A DNA stretch of 64,000 nt from Azospirillum oleiclasticum (lineage in GTDB: Bacteria; Pseudomonadota; Alphaproteobacteria; Azospirillales; Azospirillaceae). The stretch lies in contig NZ_JABFFR010000027.1 of assembly GCF_013423485.1 (NCBI RefSeq), positions 159,810-223,809 on the forward strand. Direction: 5' to 3'. Under the pieces are notes generated by a model. The model saw only the letters and a list, made by a program, of their open reading frames with translations, made no database searches and was not told where the DNA came from. Positions within the stretch are counted from its first letter, which is position 1; every line of letters begins with the position of its first letter. The translations under genes were made by a program, and so were the position numbers. This document shows positions 25,878 to 34,021 of this stretch, piece after piece.

Positions 25878-27076
25878 CGAACGCCGGAGCGCTGGCCGGC
25901 CTGCGGGTGGTCGACCTGTCCCGCGTGCTCGGCGGCCCCTATTGCACCCAGGTCCTGGGCGACCATGGGGCCGACGTCGTCAAGGTCGAACCGCCGCAGG
26001 GCGACGAGACGCGGGGCTGGGGGCCGCCGTTCCGGGACGGCACCGCCTCCTACTTCCTCGGCGTGAACCGCAACAAGCGGTGCATGGCCCTGGACCTGAC
26101 GAGGCCGGCGGGGCGGGAGGTCCTGATGCGCCTGCTCGGCTCCGCCGACGTCCTGGTCGAGAACTTCAAGGTCGGGACGCTGGAGAAATGGGGCATCGGC
26201 TATCGCGAGGTGCTGGCCGGGCGCTTCCCCCGCCTGATCCACTGCCGCGTCTCGGGATTCGGCGGGGACGGCCCGCTCGGCGGTTTCGCCGGCTACGACG
26301 CGGTGGCGCAGGCCATGTCCGGTCTGATGAGCGTGAACGGGGAGGCGGAGGGCGAACCGGTTCGGGTCGGCATTCCCGTCGTGGACCTTGCGACCGGTAT
26401 GAACGCGGTGATCGCCATCCTGCTGGCACTCCAGGAGCGTCAGCGCTCGGGGCGGGGGCAATCCGTCGAGGCGACGCTGTTCGACAGCGCTCTGGCGCTC
26501 GCCCATCCGCACACCGCGAACTGGTTCCTGTCCGGCCGGACGCCGCAGCGGACGGGCAGCGCGCATCCCAACATCAGCCCCTACGACCTCTTTCCGACGC
26601 GGACCCGCCCGGTCTTCGTGGCGATCGGCAACGACCGCCAGTTCGCGCGCTTTTGCGCCGAGGTCGGCCGTCCGGATCTCCCCGCGGATCCCCGCTTCGC
26701 GCGCAACGCGGATCGCGTCGCCCACCGCACCGCGCTGCGCGAGGCGCTGGTCGCGGCGCTGGCGGAGCGTGACGGACAGGCGCTCGCCATGACCCTGCTC
26801 GAACAGGGGATCCCCTGCGGCCCCCTGCTGGACGTCGCCGAGGCGCTGTCACTGCCGCACACCGTCGAGCGCGGAACGGTCATCGGCATCGGCGACTACC
26901 GGGGCGTCGCCAACCCGTCGGCGCTGGAGCGGACGCCAGCCAGCTACCGGACGGCGCCGGCGGCCTTCGGTGCCGACACCGCCGCGGTGCTGGAGGAACT
27001 CGGCTACGACGCCGACGCCGTCGAGGCGCTGTGCACCGGCGGAGTCGCATACCGGGCCGACAAACCCACGCGCTGA
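25874..27076 (+). CDS. class III CoA transferase (CaiB/BaiF), full length
   Basis: 400-residue CoA transferase of normal family size. LAGLRVVDLSRVLGGPYCTQ, DVVKVEPPQGDETRGWGPPF, YFLGVNRNKRCMALDL, VSGFGGDGPLGGFAGYDAVA (catalytic Asp in GYDA) and the C-terminal ERGTVIGIGDY segment define the succinyl-CoA or formyl-CoA transferase-like group. It could load CoA onto the substrate from succinyl-CoA as an alternative to the ATP-dependent ligase at 23526. ATG 25874 overlaps the preceding stop. This is the last gene of the run starting at 17815; a new element A promoter begins five bases after its stop. Confidence 0.9.
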   Translation: MTNAGALAGLRVVDLSRVLGGPYCTQVLGDHGADVVKVEPPQGDETRGWGPPFRDGTASYFLGVNRNKRCMALDLTRPAGREVLMRLLGSADVLVENFKVGTLEKWGIGYREVLAGRFPRLIHCRVSGFGGDGPLGGFAGYDAVAQAMSGLMSVNGEAEGEPVRVGIPVVDLATGMNAVIAILLALQERQRSGRGQSVEATLFDSALALAHPHTANWFLSGRTPQRTGSAHPNISPYDLFPTRTRPVFVAIGNDRQFARFCAEVGRPDLPADPRFARNADRVAHRTALREALVAALAERDGQALAMTLLEQGIPCGPLLDVAEALSLPHTVERGTVIGIGDYRGVANPSALERTPASYRTAPAAFGADTAAVLEELGYDADAVEALCTGGVAYRADKPTR

Positions 27077-27080
27077 ATAA

Positions 27081-27109
27081 TTGACCGTATGGACGGTCTA
27101 TTATATGGT
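27081..27109 (+). promoter_or_regulatory. promoter with element A operator inside the spacer (reductase operon)
   Basis: TTGACC (27081-27086) and TATGGT (27104-27109) are 17 bases apart. GACCGTA-TG-GACGGTC (27083-27098) differs from a perfect palindrome at one pair. It fills most of the short gap between the CoA transferase and the flavin reductase, so the reductase has its own start under the same control as the diiron gene. Confidence 0.85.
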
Positions 27110-27137
27110 CGTCCGTGGACGGTCGAACGAGGACGGT

Positions 27138-28205
27138 ATGGACAGCAGCCGCATCACCATCGCGAACACGGGCATCCAGTTCTCCTGCGCCCGGCACGAG
27201 ACGATCCTGGACGCAGCCCTGCGCCAGGGCGTGACGCTTCCCCACAACTGCCGGGGCGGTGCCTGCGGACGGTGCAAGGCCGATGTGGTCGCGGGGCAGG
27301 TCGAGCACGGCTGGGTCATGAGCTTCGCCATCACCGATGAGGAGAAGGAGGCGGGGCAATGCCTGGTCTGCGTGTCGAAGCCCGGAAGCCCGGAGGTGGT
27401 GGTCTCCATGCACAACCACGCGGCCGCCGAGGAGCGGCCACCGATCGTGCCGGTCACCACGCAGGCCACGGTCGTCGCCTCCACACCCGTCACCGCCCAG
27501 GTGCGGGAGATCGTGCTGGCACTCGATCCGGGCTGCGGTTTCCGCTTCCGTGCGGGCATGCACGTCGAGCTCGGGGAGGAGGCCGGGGATCTCGGCCGTC
27601 CCTACTCGATCGCCACCGCGCCGGACGGCAGCGGCGCGGCACCCCTCGGCCTGATCGTGGTTCACGTGGCCCTCCAGCCCGGCGGGGTCACCAGCGCCTG
27701 GCTGCACGGTCACGCCCGCGTCGGCACACGCCTGACCATGCGTGGCCCGTACGGCGACTTCGGCTTTGCGGACGCCGCGGCGGAAGGCCTGGTCCTGCTT
27801 GCCGGCGGAACCGGACTGGCCCCGTTGCTGTCCATCGCCGGGGAGGCGCTGCGCGGCGGCTATGCCGCGCCCGTGGAGCTGGGGCTGTCGGTGCGAACGG
27901 CGGCCGATGTGTTCGGCGTGCGCGAGCTGGAGGCGCTGGCCCGCGCCCATGACAATTTCCACTATTGGGTGACGCTGACCCGGCACCAGGGGCCGGCTCG
28001 TCCGGAGCCCTGGCGCACCGGCCGGATCCCGGACCTGCTGTCCGCGCACGCCGCCGATCTGCGCGGCCGGCAGTTCCTGATCGCCGGCCCGCCCGGTTTC
28101 GTCGGCGCCTGCGAAGCCGCGCTCGCGGCGATCGGCGTGCCGGCGGGTCGGATCGCCGCGGAATCCTACACGGCGCGCTTGGCGCCCCTGCGGGCCGCGG
28201 GCTGA
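27138..28205 (+). CDS. 2Fe-2S ferredoxin/flavin reductase (oxygenase electron-transfer component)
   Basis: 355-residue reductase with three domains in order. The N-terminal chloroplast-type ferredoxin (about 1-90) has ligands C..GGACGRC and a distal Cys in QCLVCVSKP. The FAD domain (about 105-205) has RPYSIATAP. The NAD domain has LLAGGTGLAPLLSIA and ends near GPPGFVGACEAAL. This is the architecture of phenol hydroxylase and toluene or naphthalene oxygenase reductases and of PaaE-like proteins, although PaaE has its ferredoxin domain at the C terminus. It is the obvious NADH-dependent partner for the diiron protein at 17815, since the two start behind matching operators. GAGGA lies seven bases before ATG 27138; the TTG at 27081 is part of the promoter. 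Confidence 0.92.
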   Translation: MDSSRITIANTGIQFSCARHETILDAALRQGVTLPHNCRGGACGRCKADVVAGQVEHGWVMSFAITDEEKEAGQCLVCVSKPGSPEVVVSMHNHAAAEERPPIVPVTTQATVVASTPVTAQVREIVLALDPGCGFRFRAGMHVELGEEAGDLGRPYSIATAPDGSGAAPLGLIVVHVALQPGGVTSAWLHGHARVGTRLTMRGPYGDFGFADAAAEGLVLLAGGTGLAPLLSIAGEALRGGYAAPVELGLSVRTAADVFGVRELEALARAHDNFHYWVTLTRHQGPARPEPWRTGRIPDLLSAHAADLRGRQFLIAGPPGFVGACEAALAAIGVPAGRIAAESYTARLAPLRAAG

Positions 28206-28238
28206 CAACAACGACTGATCTTCGGGAGGGGGTTGACC

Positions 28239-29639
28239 ATGTCGCACGGCGTGGCGCACGCGGGTGCGCTCGAACTCTGCATCGACGAGCTGCACCGGCT
28301 GCTGCCCGGACGGGTGTCGACCGCCATGGCGGTCCGGATGCACCACGGAACCGACGTCTCCTTCCACGCACCCCATCCTCCGGATGCGGTGGTCTTTCCC
28401 CATGGAACCGACGAGGTGTCCGGCGTGGCGGCGTGCTGCGCGCGCCACGGCGTTCCCATGATCCCGTTCGGCACCGGCACCTCGTGCGAAGGGCACATCG
28501 CGGCGCTACACGGCGGCGTGTGCATCGACCTGTCCGAAATGCGGGAGATCCTGCGGGTCGGTGTCGAGGATCTGGACGTCACCGTGCAAGCCGGTGTGAC
28601 GCGCAAGCAGCTCAACGAGCACCTGCGCGACACCGGCCTGTTCTTCCCGATCGACCCGGGTGCCGACGCCTCGCTGGGCGGCATGACGGTGACGCGGGCC
28701 AGCGGCACCAACGCCGTGCGGTACGGCACCATGCGCGAGAACGTGCTGGGCCTGACGGTGGTGCTGGCCGACGGGCGCGTCATCCGGACCGGTGGACGCG
28801 CGCGCAAGTCGGCGGCCGGCTACGACCTGACACGGCTGTTCGTCGGTTCGGAAGGAACGCTTGGCATCGTCACCGAGGTGACCTTGCGCCTCTACGGCAT
28901 TCCCGAGGCGATCTCCGCCGCCGTCTGCCCGTTCCCCACGCTCGCGGGCGCCGTCGATACGGCCATCGCGGTGATCCAGGCGCAGATCCCGGTCGCCCGC
29001 ATGGAGCTTCTCGACGAGCTGCAGATGCGGGCGACCAACCTGTACTCCAGGCTCGACCACCCGGTGCTCCCGACCCTTTTCTTCGAGTTCCACGGCTCCG
29101 AGGCGGCGGTGGCGGAGCAGGTGGCGGCGGTGCAGGCCATCGCGGCCGACAACGGCGAAACCGATTTCCGTTGGGCATCAAAGCCGGAGGAGCGCACCCG
29201 CCTGTGGCAGGCGCGGCACGACGCGTGGTGGGCGGCGCTGGCGCTGCGGCCGGGGGCCAAGGGGTGGCCGACGGACGTCTGCGTGCCGATCTCCCGGCTT
29301 GCCGAATGCATCGCGGGGACCCGGCGCGACATCGACGAGGCCGGGCTGCTGGCGCCGATACTGGGTCATGTCGGGGACGGCAACTTCCATCTCTGCTACA
29401 TCCTCGACCCCGACGATCCCGACGAGATGGCGCGGGTGCGCTCCGTGAACGCGCGGATGATCGCGCGGGCGCTTGCCATGGGCGGCACCTGCACCGGGGA
29501 ACACGGGATCGGCTACGGCAAGCTCGACGAGCTGAGGGCCGAGCACGGGGACGCCGTGGATGTGATGGCCGCCATCAAGCGGGCGCTCGATCCCCGCGCC
29601 CTGATGAACCCCGGCAAGGTCGTCGGACGGCTGTCCTGA
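28239..29639 (+). CDS. FAD-linked oxidase (GlcD/D-lactate dehydrogenase family)
   Basis: 466-residue flavoprotein of the FAD-binding 4 family that includes GlcD, D-2-hydroxyglutarate and D-lactate dehydrogenases. The PCMH-type FAD domain covers residues about 40-215: VVFPHGTDEVSGVAACCARH, IPFGTGTSCEGHIAALHGGV, DPGADASLGGMTVTRASGTN, FVGSEGTLGIVTEVTLRLYG. The C-terminal domain has HVGDGNFHLCYILDPDDPDE and GTCTGEHGIGYGK, both contributing active-site residues. It oxidises a D-2-hydroxy acid to a 2-oxo acid, which would complement the L-type FMN enzyme at 10689 and feed the 2-oxo-acid ferredoxin oxidoreductase at 30498. GGGAGGGGG precedes ATG 28239. Confidence 0.9.
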   Translation: MSHGVAHAGALELCIDELHRLLPGRVSTAMAVRMHHGTDVSFHAPHPPDAVVFPHGTDEVSGVAACCARHGVPMIPFGTGTSCEGHIAALHGGVCIDLSEMREILRVGVEDLDVTVQAGVTRKQLNEHLRDTGLFFPIDPGADASLGGMTVTRASGTNAVRYGTMRENVLGLTVVLADGRVIRTGGRARKSAAGYDLTRLFVGSEGTLGIVTEVTLRLYGIPEAISAAVCPFPTLAGAVDTAIAVIQAQIPVARMELLDELQMRATNLYSRLDHPVLPTLFFEFHGSEAAVAEQVAAVQAIAADNGETDFRWASKPEERTRLWQARHDAWWAALALRPGAKGWPTDVCVPISRLAECIAGTRRDIDEAGLLAPILGHVGDGNFHLCYILDPDDPDEMARVRSVNARMIARALAMGGTCTGEHGIGYGKLDELRAEHGDAVDVMAAIKRALDPRALMNPGKVVGRLS

Positions 29640-29673
29640 GCGACGCCGCGGAAAACCGAAGGTTCCATCAGCC

Positions 29674-29858
29674 ATGAGCGCAGCCCTTCCGCCGCACTCT
29701 CCGGTGACGGGGCCGTCACGATCATCCGGATCGACAACCCGCCCGTGAACGCCCTGTCGCACGCTGTGCGGGCCGGGTTGCTCGATGCGCTCCGGGAGGC
29801 CGTCGGCGACCCGAAGGCGGGCGCCGGCCCCTCGACCTCGGCGCCCGCCCCGTCATGA
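29674..29858 (+). pseudogene. remnant of an enoyl-CoA hydratase/3-hydroxyacyl-CoA dehydrogenase N terminus
   Basis: The peptide GDGAVTIIRIDNPPVNALSH, AVRAGLLDALREAVGDPKA is the opening strand-helix unit of a FadB/FadJ-type crotonase domain. It lies in frame 29706, while the nearest start (ATG 29674, MSAALPPHSP) is one base out of register, indicating a frameshift. After the GDPKA residues the frame runs into GC-rich unrelated sequence and stops at 29856. Only about 40 residues of an approximately 700-residue family survive. Confidence 0.75.
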
Positions 29859-30203
29859 CGCGGGCGGGGAGGGGCGCCCGACCCGTTCCCTGGCAAGCTC
29901 CTGCAGGAGAAATCCCGGAGACGCCTCCGGAACCATCTGGCGGATGGCGGTCACCGTCACCGTCTGGAAAAGCCCGCTCCGGCAGTAGGGCTCCTCCGCC
30001 AGGAAGGCGTCCACGTCGCGGCGGGTCGGCTGGTCGATGACGAAGAGGCTGCCGATGCTGAGCGAGCCGTCGTCGGTGACCAGCGGCCCGCCGTAGCGCA
30101 GGGACTCTGCGGCCGCGATCATATAATCCAGATGGTCGGCGCGGGTGGCGGCACGAAGCGCCGCCGAGCCCGGCTTGTCGATGCAGACGACGGAAAAGAG
30201 CAT
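29853..30203 (-). CDS. YciI-like (YCII domain) small protein
   Basis: 116-residue YCII-domain protein. MLFSVVCIDKPGSAALRAAT, RADHLDYMIAAAESLRYGGP, GSLFVIDQPTRRDVDAFLAE and EPYCRSGLFQTVTVTAIRQM follow the ferredoxin-like fold pattern of the family, with the conserved His/Asp pair in RADHLDYM. The biochemical role of most YCII proteins is unknown; some act in aromatic degradation clusters (muconolactone-isomerase-like fold). An excellent GAGGAGG ribosome site lies six bases before ATG 30203. It is translated after the thiolase remnant at 30213 from the minus-strand promoter in the element A region at 30381. Its 3' end overlaps the crotonase remnant on the other strand by six bases. Confidence 0.85.
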   Translation of the reverse strand: MLFSVVCIDKPGSAALRAATRADHLDYMIAAAESLRYGGPLVTDDGSLSIGSLFVIDQPTRRDVDAFLAEEPYCRSGLFQTVTVTAIRQMVPEASPGFLLQELARERVGRPSPPAS

Positions 30204-30212
30204 TGGACCTCC

Positions 30213-30308
30213 TCATACCCGTTCGATGATCAGCGCGATGCCTTGGCCGACCCCGGCGTAGCGGCCGATGGGTGTGCGGATGGTGTCGCACAGGTAGGCT
30301 TCCGTCAT
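30213..30308 (-). pseudogene. acetyl-CoA acyltransferase (PcaF-like thiolase) reduced to its two ends
   Basis: A 31-codon open frame encodes MTEAYLCDTIRTPIGRYAG joined directly to VGQGIALIIERV. The first 19 residues are the N terminus of beta-ketoadipyl-CoA thiolase-type enzymes. The last 12 are the extreme C terminus that follows the active-site CIG motif in the same proteins. About 360 internal codons have been removed in frame, including every catalytic residue. The promoter and a GGAGG site nine bases before ATG 30308 remain intact, so a micropeptide may still be made, and its gene still leads the YciI-like gene at 30203. Confidence 0.85.
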
Positions 30309-30380
30309 GGGCGTCGTCCTCCGGGAGCGTTCCAGGATATCGGGCTGTGCACCACACGGCGGGTGCGGCGTGACGGTGGC

Positions 30381-30414
30381 CATCTTGACATAGTCCGACT
30401 GGTCGGTCAATTAT
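30381..30414. promoter_or_regulatory. divergent promoter with element A operator (IOR / thiolase remnant)
   Basis: GTCCGAC-TG-GTCGGTC occupies 30393-30408. On the minus strand TTGACC (30410-30405) and CAAGAT (30387-30382) are 17 bases apart; on the plus strand TTGACA (30385-30390) and AATTAT (30409-30414) are 18 apart. One operator could thus control the thiolase remnant/YciI pair to the left and the oxidoreductase at 30498 to the right. The whole block is repeated at 9925. Confidence 0.8.
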
Positions 30415-30497
30415 TGCGGGTGGGGCGAGCCGGAACCGGAATGCCGCGGGACGGGCCATGTCGAACGGGGCCCGCGTGCAAGGGAGAGGAAAGAACT

Positions 30498-33400
30498 ATG
30501 GCGTTGGCGACTGTCGCTCTCGACGACCGCTATCGGCTGGAAAAAGGCCGCGTGTACCTGAACGGAACCCAGGCGCTGGTCCGCCTGCTCGTCGCCCAGA
30601 AGCTGCGCGACCAGGCGGCGGGGCTGGACACCGGCGGGTTCGTGTCGGGGTACCGGGGATCCCCGCTCGGCGGCTTCGATCGCGAGCTGTGGAGCGCGCG
30701 TACGGTGCTGAACGGGCACGGCATCCATTTCTGGCCCGGCGTGAACGAGGATCTGGCGGCCACCGCCGTCTGGGGCACGCAGCAGACCGGGCTGACCGGC
30801 GACGGTGCCCGCGACGGCGTGTTCGGCATGTGGTACGGCAAGGGCGCCGGTCTCGACCGCTGCGGCGACGTGATGCGCCACGCGCACGGCGCCGGAACCG
30901 CCCCGCGGGGGGGTGTGCTGGCGGTCGTCGGCGACGACCACGCCCAAAAATCCTCCACCCATCCCTACAACGCCGAACCGACCTTCGCCGATCTGATGAT
31001 GCCGGTGCTCGCCCCGGCCGACGTGGGCGAGGTGCTGGGCTACGGGCTGCTCGGCTGGGCCATGTCGCGCTATTCCGGGTGCTGGGTCGGGCTGAAGACC
31101 ATGGCGGAGATGCTCGACTGCTCGACATCGCTCGACGCGGACCTGCACGCGCTGGCCATCCGCCAGCCGGAGGACTTCTCGCTGCCGGACCGGGCGGTGC
31201 ACATCCGCTGGCCCGATCCCTGGCCGGATCAGGAGGCCCGGCTGGTGCGCTACAAGCTGGAGGCGGCGATGGCCTTCGCGCGCGCCAACGGCATCGACCG
31301 CGTGGTGGCCGACAGCGGCAACCCGAGGCTGGGCATCGTCACCACCGGCAAGTCGTATCACGACCTCCGCCAGGCGCTCGCCGACCTCGGGATCCCGCCG
31401 GAGGAGGCCGGCGCCGCCGGATTGCGGATCTACAAGGTCGGCATGCCGTGGCCGCTGGAGCCGCAAGGGCTGCTCCGCTTCGCCGAGGGACTCGACGAGA
31501 TCCTGGTGGTGGAGGAGAAGCGCGGCGTCGTCGAAAGCCAGCTCAAGGAACTCCTCTATGGCCGGCCCGGCGCTCCGAAGGTGACCGGCAAGCGGGCGGA
31601 GGACGGCTCCTGGCAGTTCCCCTGGATCGGCGAACTGTCGCCGGACCGGATCGCCCGCGTCCTCGCCGCCCGCATGGCCCCGTTCCACACCGGTGATGCG
31701 GCGCGGCGGCGCCTCGCCGTGCTGGACCAGCAGGAGAAGTTGCTGGCCAAGGCACGGCCGGTGGTGGCACGGCCGCCGTACTTCTGCTCCGGCTGTCCGC
31801 ACAACAGCTCCACCAAGGTGCCGCAGGGCAGCCGTGCCATCGCCGGGGTCGGCTGCCACTATATGGCCGTCGGCATGGACCGCAACACGGCCACCTTCCC
31901 GCAGATGGGAGGGGAGGGGGTGGCCTGGATCGGCCAGGCGCCGTTCAGCAGGACCAGCCACACCTTCGTCAATCTCGGCGAAGGCACCTACTTCCATTCC
32001 GGCTCGCTCGCCGTCCGGGCCTGCGTGGCGGCGGGCGTCAACATCACCTTCAAGCTTCTCTTCAACGATGCCGTGGCGATGACCGGCGGCCAGCCCGTGG
32101 ATGGCACGCTGACGGTGCCGCAACTGGCCGCGCAGTTGCGTGCCGAGGGCGTCGGCGAGATCGTGGTCGTGTCCGACGAGCCGGAGAAATACCCGGTCGG
32201 AGCGGGCTTCCCCCGCGGCGTCGGCATCGAGCACCGGGATCGCCTGGACGAGGTCCAGCGCCGGCTGCGGGACCGTCCTGGCGTCACGGCGCTGATCTAC
32301 GACCAGACCTGCGCCGCGGAGAAGCGCCGGCGCCGCAAGCGCGGCACCATGCCGGATCCGGCGAAGCGCGTGTTCATCAACGACCTCGTGTGCGAGGGGT
32401 GTGGCGACTGCTCGAAAACGTCCAACTGCCTGTCGGTGACGCCGCTGGAAACGGAGTTCGGCCGCAAGCGCACGATCGACCAGTCGGGCTGCAACAAGGA
32501 CCTCTCCTGCGTCGGGGGCTTCTGCCCGAGCTTCGTGACGGTGGAAGGCGGCACGCTGAAACGCCCGAAGCGGGTCGATCCCGGCGCACGGCCATTGCCG
32601 GTTCCGGACCTGCCGCCACTGGACCGGCCCTACAACCTGTTCATCACCGGGGTCGGCGGCACCGGGGTGGTGACCATCGGCGCCCTGCTCGGCATGGCCG
32701 CGCATCTGGAAGGCAAGGCCTGCGCGATCCTCGACCAGATGGGGATGGCGCAGAAGGGCGGCGCCGTGGTGACCCACGTGCGCATCGCCGCGGATCCGGC
32801 GGCCATCCAGGCGGTCCGTGTGCCGACCGCCGGTGCCGACCTGCTGCTGGGCTGCGACCTCGTGGTGGCGCTGCACGACGGGACGGTGGCGAAGATGGCC
32901 CCCGGCCGCGGGCATGCGATCCTGAACACGCACGAGACCATCACCGGCGACTTCCCCCGCGATCCGGATGCCGCGATCCCGACCGGCGCCATGGTCGAGG
33001 CGCTCCGCGACATGCTGGGCAGGGAGAGCGTGGATGCGTTCGACGCCACGGCGCTGGCGACGCGGCTGATGGGCGATTCGATCGCGACGAACCTCTTCAT
33101 GCTCGGCTACGCGTATCAGAAGGGCCGCATTCCCGTGTCGGCGGAGGCGATCCTGCGGGCCATCGAACTGAACGGGGTGGCGGTGAAGGCCAACCTGGAC
33201 ACCTTCACCTGGGGCCGCCGCGCGGCACTCGACCGCAGCGGGCTGGAGGGCATGGCGCCTGCGGCGGACTCCCCCGTCCCGGACAGCCTGCGCCTGTCGG
33301 AAACGCTGGAGGAGGTGATCGCACGCCGCGCCGGTTTCCTCACGGACTATCAGGACGCCGCATACGCGGATCGCTACCGGACCTTCGTCCAGCGGGTCGG

Positions 33401-33974
33401 ACAGGCGGAACAGGCGCGCACGCCCGGCCGTCGTGAGCTGACCGACGCCGTGGCCCGCAACCTGTTCAAGCTGATGGCCTACAAGGACGAGTACGAGGTC
33501 GCCCGCCTCTATGCGGAGACGCGGTTCATGGAGGGGGTGCGCGAGCGCTTCGACGGCCGGACGCGCCTGCGCTTCCATCTGGCCCCCCCGTTGCTGGCCG
33601 CGCGCGATCCGTCAACCGGCCATCTGCGGAAGACGGCGTACGGGCCCTGGTTGCTGACCGCGTTCCGCCTGCTGGCCCGTCTGCGCCGTCTGCGCGGAAC
33701 ACCCCTCGATCCGTTCGGCCGCACGGCCGAGCGGCGGATGGAGCGGCGCATGATCGAGCTGTACCGCACCACCGTTGCCGACCTGCTCGCTGACCTGACG
33801 GACGCCAACCACGCCCTGGCGGTGAGCATCGCCCGGTTGCCGGAGGGCGTGCGTGGCTTCGGCCATGTCAAGGAGGCGAACATGGCCGCCGTCGAAGCCA
33901 GGCGGGCCGAACTGCTGGCCGCGTGGCGCCAGCCGTCATCCGTCGGTCCGGTGGCCCATCAAGCCGCGGAGTGA
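30498..33974 (+). CDS. fused indolepyruvate ferredoxin oxidoreductase (2-oxoacid:ferredoxin oxidoreductase)
   Basis: 1158-residue single-chain enzyme of the aerobic IOR type. The N-terminal pyrimidine-binding/TPP region has FVSGYRGSPLGGFDRELWSA and HFWPGVNEDLAATAVWGTQQ. The central TPP domain has FCSGCPHNSSTKVP, GVGCHYMAVGMDRNT and MGGEGVAWIGQAPF. A ferredoxin-like cysteine cluster lies in NDLVCEGCGDCSKTSNC and CNKDLSCVGGFCPSF. The C-terminal gamma-type domain begins ITGVGGTGVVTIGALLG. It converts aryl pyruvates with CoA to aryl-acetyl-CoA, CO2 and reduced ferredoxin. This would supply arylacetyl-CoA directly to the PaaN-containing pathway. GGGAGAGGAAAG precedes ATG 30498; the frame open back to 30132 crosses the promoter and is not used. 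Confidence 0.93.
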   Translation: MALATVALDDRYRLEKGRVYLNGTQALVRLLVAQKLRDQAAGLDTGGFVSGYRGSPLGGFDRELWSARTVLNGHGIHFWPGVNEDLAATAVWGTQQTGLTGDGARDGVFGMWYGKGAGLDRCGDVMRHAHGAGTAPRGGVLAVVGDDHAQKSSTHPYNAEPTFADLMMPVLAPADVGEVLGYGLLGWAMSRYSGCWVGLKTMAEMLDCSTSLDADLHALAIRQPEDFSLPDRAVHIRWPDPWPDQEARLVRYKLEAAMAFARANGIDRVVADSGNPRLGIVTTGKSYHDLRQALADLGIPPEEAGAAGLRIYKVGMPWPLEPQGLLRFAEGLDEILVVEEKRGVVESQLKELLYGRPGAPKVTGKRAEDGSWQFPWIGELSPDRIARVLAARMAPFHTGDAARRRLAVLDQQEKLLAKARPVVARPPYFCSGCPHNSSTKVPQGSRAIAGVGCHYMAVGMDRNTATFPQMGGEGVAWIGQAPFSRTSHTFVNLGEGTYFHSGSLAVRACVAAGVNITFKLLFNDAVAMTGGQPVDGTLTVPQLAAQLRAEGVGEIVVVSDEPEKYPVGAGFPRGVGIEHRDRLDEVQRRLRDRPGVTALIYDQTCAAEKRRRRKRGTMPDPAKRVFINDLVCEGCGDCSKTSNCLSVTPLETEFGRKRTIDQSGCNKDLSCVGGFCPSFVTVEGGTLKRPKRVDPGARPLPVPDLPPLDRPYNLFITGVGGTGVVTIGALLGMAAHLEGKACAILDQMGMAQKGGAVVTHVRIAADPAAIQAVRVPTAGADLLLGCDLVVALHDGTVAKMAPGRGHAILNTHETITGDFPRDPDAAIPTGAMVEALRDMLGRESVDAFDATALATRLMGDSIATNLFMLGYAYQKGRIPVSAEAILRAIELNGVAVKANLDTFTWGRRAALDRSGLEGMAPAADSPVPDSLRLSETLEEVIARRAGFLTDYQDAAYADRYRTFVQRVGQAEQARTPGRRELTDAVARNLFKLMAYKDEYEVARLYAETRFMEGVRERFDGRTRLRFHLAPPLLAARDPSTGHLRKTAYGPWLLTAFRLLARLRRLRGTPLDPFGRTAERRMERRMIELYRTTVADLLADLTDANHALAVSIARLPEGVRGFGHVKEANMAAVEARRAELLAAWRQPSSVGPVAHQAAE

Positions 33975-33983
33975 CCGACCGCT

Positions 33984-34012
33984 CCGGCGGCGCGGTGAGC
34001 AGGCGCCGCCGG
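33984..34012. terminator. perfect hairpin between convergent genes
   Basis: CCGGCGGCGC pairs perfectly with GCGCCGCCGG around a nine-base loop, ten bases after the oxidoreductase stop and ten before the end of the opposing DUF6455 gene. There is no T-run on either strand, so it may be a weak or Rho-assisted bidirectional terminator. Confidence 0.5.
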
Positions 34013-34021
34013 ACATGGGTG

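Noticed and set aside
27081..27137. TTG start extending the flavin reductase by 19 residues
   Set aside because: The TTG is the first half of the -35 box, and a proper ribosome site precedes ATG 27138.
30411..33578. 1055-codon open frame on the minus strand
   Set aside because: It is antisense to the recognised indolepyruvate oxidoreductase and its translation is low-complexity Arg/His/Gly/Ala-rich, as expected from GC-rich codon bias. No family motif is visible.
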